From Struthidea cinerea (taxonomy: Eukaryota > Chordata > Aves > Passeriformes > Corcoracidae): a DNA stretch of 64,000 bases. The notes below the pieces were generated by a model. It had not been told where the DNA came from. It saw nothing but the letters and a program-made list of their open reading frames with translations, and did no database searches. The stretch is from NCBI GenBank assembly GCA_013397865.1, contig VZTI01000622.1, forward strand, positions 161,308 through 225,307, in the 5' to 3' direction. This document shows, piece after piece, positions 60,772 to 64,000 of the stretch (the first letter of the stretch is position 1; each line of letters begins with the position of its first letter). A program made the position numbers and the translations under genes.

Positions 60772-62776
60772 CGTGCAATGTCACGTTTAGAGCAGAAGTC
60801 AATTTTCACCTTTGCAGATCCCCAGACAAGTGGTAAAGCAAAGCTCCTCAGGAGGCCAAGAGCTCCAGCCTGTCCTTCCAGAGCAGGACTGAGCTTCATT
60901 TGCACCCTGCCTGCACAAAAGGCGCAGACCAAGCACGGAGCTTCCTACAGGACCTGCTGTGCCAGGAGCCAGGGGCAGCTGTCCCAGCATCCCTGGGCTC
61001 TGCCAGGCTGGCGCTGGAGAGGTTCCTGTTGGGTGCAAGATGCAGAGCTGTAGTACCACTAAAACAAAAGCCAGCTTTCCAAACATGTGAAGAACGAGGG
61101 AGGCTTCCAAATACATACCTGTTTCTTGAAAATACCTGTTACCAATCCAGGATTGTTGCAGCGGCTCCTGAAATAAATTACACAAAGAACACAAATTGTA
61201 TTTGTTGTGCAAAGTGACAGATAAAAATAGAGATGGGAATTTTATTCACAAGTTCCGTGCAGTTTGATTCTCTCTGCTCACCTTTACATTAACAAATAGA
61301 CTGTTAGGATTCCAGAGCCAGGAGCTGTCAGCTGTTTCCAGAGGGGTTTTAGACCTCTTGTTACCTGACCCAGTAGCAGGGATTTTCCTCTGAGCGGGGC
61401 TCCATTCCCAGAGAAGTACATCCTCGTGTTGGGCATCTTAAAAAACATGATTTCAGATAAGCACAGCAGTAGAGACTCAGCTGTATCCTAATATCCAATA
61501 GCACGGTGATCTTCTCTGCCTGAAAGCAGTTTAGGGCTCCCTAAATTTGTTCAAATAAGTAAGCATCATCTTTCAGAAAATTACCTACAGAATTCAATAT
61601 AGATTATTAGAAGATAGATCATATAAACAGTATAATAGTGTACCTTTCATCCCCATAATCTCTGTCCCTCCGGTGTTCTTAGATAACTGACTCAAAATGG
61701 CCATAACCTGACTCAAATCTTTTCGGAGAGAACCAGGATCTTTGTTCCTAGAGCTATTTCTGCCTCTTTTCCTTTTGTCACTAGCAAAAAAGTAAGCCAA
61801 GAATATTATTCTCCTGAATTCCCAAACTTCTTGCTCTGAATGCAATTCCTTCCATTACCACCAAGATACCAATCTACACTTGCTCTGCTACTGTCAGCAG
61901 TGGCTCCCACCCCTGCAGCCCGCAGAGAGGAACCTTTGCCATCTTACTTCACAATTCAGACTTTGTTTCTCCAGACAGGGAAATGGCTCATTCCAAGGGG
62001 CTGCACTTTCAGGTGTGTTCCTTTCCTATAGAATTTTTGCCTCCTGACAAAACCAATCAGGTGGTAATTCTGCTGGAAACCTCAGTTCCGCCTCGTGACC
62101 TTCCGATCCTTACTCTTATGGGTACATCCACACATTTAACTCATATGAAAATTAGCCCATTTTGCCCACAAACCTTGGGATTACAGTGAGGAGGTTAATT
62201 CCAGGGCTCCTTCTTGACTTGGAGGGCCTTGCACTGACTGTGTCTCCCTACAGCTTGGCAGTGAAATTCTGGGAGTAGCGTTTGGCAATGCAGACAGCAT
62301 CAACGGGAGCTGGAAGATCCAGCTGAGCATGAAGGAAGAATAAATTGATCACAGCTCACTCAAGTGCAGACTGAACTGTCTGTCAGCCTCTGGTTACTGT
62401 TTGCTCTGTACTGCCTTTTAGTTTTTTTCCCTGTTTTGATATAAAAGCCACATTACATGCAGGAAATAATGCCGAGGTATTTATAGGGAAGATGTTTAGA
62501 TAAGAATCTAATCAAGAGTTTCTGCCATCATTTCCTTCAGCTTTTAAGCCCTGCGAGCACAGTGCTCCAAATAAAACACGCTGTGGTGAAGTTCTCTTCT
62601 GACAAACCATCCCAATGTTTGGTTAATCATAACACAATAAAGAAATCCCTAAGGAACCTACAGGACAAGGTATAATCTTGGAGTCCTGGGGAAACACTTC
62701 TAATGCCCAGCTGGAGGAGGGTGTTTTTAATCTGTTCTCACATGTGATGTACAAACAGAAACTGAGCTGGTATCAA
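60772..62776. other. Unique DNA with one possible terminal exon
   Basis: Mostly unremarkable. At 62254-62343 a 29-residue frame follows CTGACTGTGTCTCCCTACAG and ends in TAA, with AATAAA at 62339, 62570 and 62636. It could be a last exon with its 3' untranslated region, but no upstream exon was identified, so it is kept as a finding and not called a gene. The 137-codon minus frame (60799-61212) is anonymous and reads into the assembly gap side. Confidence 0.45.
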
Positions 62777-62950
62777 TGTTGCCCAGAGAGGTTGTGCCTT
62801 CCCCATCCCTGGCAGTGCCCAAGGCCAGGCTGGACAGGGCTTGGAGCAGCCTGGGACAGTGGGAGGTGTCCCTGCCCATGGCAGGGGTGGGACTGGGTGG
62901 GCTTTAAAGTCCCTTCCAACCCGAACCATTCTGGGGTTCTGTGACTCTCT
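62777..62950 (+). mobile_element. CR1 LINE 3' end, plus strand
   Basis: Blocks in order: TGTTGCCCAGAGAGGTTGTG, CCATCCCTGGCAGTGCCC, AAGGCCAGGCTGGACAGGGC, TTGGAGCAGCCTGGGACAGT, GGTGTCCCTGCCCATGGCAG, CCCTTCCAACCCGAACCATT, and the terminal CTGGGGTTCTGTGACTCT. A well-kept tail, closely similar to the copy at 13803. The frames of 88 and 137 codons across it are translations of the repeat. Confidence 0.95.
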
Positions 62951-63179
62951 GTAAAATGGAGCACATGCCTCAAATCTCAGGATGGCAGGAGGAAAAGCAA
63001 GTTCCAGCTGAATAAAACACCTCATGCCCAGCTGAGTTGTTTGTCCTGCAAAGTGCTCATGTTCACTGAAAGTTTCTAGGGAGAAAAAGAGCAGAAAAAT
63101 TCCAACTTTACAGAGAGAGAATGGATGCAAAGCACTGCTGGAAGATGCCACTGGGGTTCCAGTAACAGAAGCAAAATTA

Positions 63180-63545
63180 AGCTGGTGAAGGGTCTGGAGA
63201 GTCAGTCCTGTGAGGGGCAGCTGAGGGAGCTGGGGTTGTTTGACTGCAGAAAAGGAGACTCAGGGGTGATCTTCTCACTCTCTCCAACTCCCTGACAGGA
63301 GGGTGCAGCCAAGGGGCTGCTCCAGGGACAGAATGAGAGGAAATGGCCTCAAACTGAACAATGGGAAGTTTAGGTTGGACACCAGGAGGAATTTCTTCAT
63401 GGAAAACTTTGTCAGGGATTGGACAGGGCTGTCCAGGGCAGTGGTGGAGTCTCCATCTCTGGACATGGCACTCAGTGCTCTGGGCCGGGCAACCAGGTGG
63501 GGATCAGGCACAGGATAGACTCGGTGGTCTTGGAGTTTCCCCACA
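63180..63545 (+). mobile_element. CR1 LINE 3' region, about 365 bp, plus strand
   Basis: This follows the longer CR1 layout: GGTCTGGAGAGTCAGTCCTG, GGCAGCTGAGGGAGCTGGGG, AGAAAAGGAGACTCAGGGGT, ATGAGAGGAAATGGCCTCAA, TTTAGGTTGGACACCAGGAG, AATTTCTTCATGGAAAAC, AGGGCAGTGGTGGAGTCTCC, GACATGGCACTCAGTGCTCT, and a degraded GACTCGGTGGTCTTGGAG end. It belongs to a different subfamily from the copy 230 bases upstream, so the two are separate insertions. No intact reverse transcriptase remains. Confidence 0.94.
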
Positions 63546-64000
63546 GAGGGGAAAGATGAGAAGCCTCCTACTGCCCTTGCTGCCCCAAGATTTCTTAGAG
63601 GTTGCATTTCCTATGAAGTGAACATACCCTCTGCCACCACCCAAATCCAACCCTAAACAGGGTAACTACACGTGGAACACTCAGTGCTGGGGTGCTGCAG
63701 GTGCTCAGGGGCCAGCTAGGAAGTTCTGTCAATGCCAAACTCTTTGTTTACTCAGAAAAAGAAAATAAATAAGGAAATATTTGTTTGAATTTCAAACAGA
63801 ACCTCTGAAACAATTAAGTGGGGCTGAGCAAATTCATAAAACAAAGGCTAATGACATGTCCCCCACACTGCTTGGCTGTGTGCCCCCATTGATTGACTCC
63901 TAGAAAGTTACAGGCGTTAAGTTGGTATTTTTCATTACTTGCGATGAAATATGAGAATTTCTGACCATTCCCTCTGCCTTATTCTTGTAACTAAAGCCAC
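63546..64000. other. Unique DNA, no gene seen
   Basis: Ordinary sequence to the window end; nothing recognisable. Confidence 0.55.

Overview
The window looks like non-coding nuclear DNA from a bird, most likely a songbird. The dispersed repeats I recognise are almost all 3' ends of CR1 LINE retrotransposons: twelve pieces, eight on the plus strand and four on the minus strand. Several carry the typical avian tail (a GGTTTGGG-type segment and a terminal ATTCTGTG-like motif). I saw no bacterial operon, no CRISPR array, no Alu- or L1-like repeat and no recognisable viral gene. The songbird assignment is inference from CR1 style and low repeat density.

No protein-coding gene can be supported. 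The longest open frames (about 120-250 codons) lie in GC-rich stretches, simple repeats or CR1 copies. They overlap open frames on the opposite strand and match no family I know. The window is best read as intergenic or long-intron DNA. A few exon-shaped segments (splice-like ends with one open frame) are listed as findings at low interest; the best is a possible terminal exon at 62254-62343 followed by AATAAA signals at 62570 and 62636.

Layout. 1-5.5 kb: unique DNA, a 22/17-bp minisatellite interrupted by a 132-base assembly gap, a perfect hairpin and two short CR1 pieces. 5.8-12.2 kb: a G/T-rich tract, then unique DNA. About 12.3 kb: a small isolated CpG island. 13.8-23.5 kb: CR1 pieces, a 23-base gap, simple repeats and a short interstitial telomeric (TTAGGG)n array. 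26-33 kb: CR1, A/C-rich tracts and a degraded LINE-like stretch. 35-42 kb: the richest CR1 cluster, including two copies of about 390 bp in opposite orientation, with a second CpG island directly beside one. 42-62 kb: mostly unique DNA with a 43-base poly-A run, a long poly-T tract, and a 61-bp tandem duplication that copies a consensus splice donor. 62.7-63.6 kb: two more CR1 pieces.

I found no convincing new biological system. The items most worth checking are the two CpG islands, the telomeric array, the gap-interrupted minisatellite, the 61-bp duplication and the possible terminal exon at 62.25 kb. All calls come from reading the sequence; no alignment, database search or folding was run.
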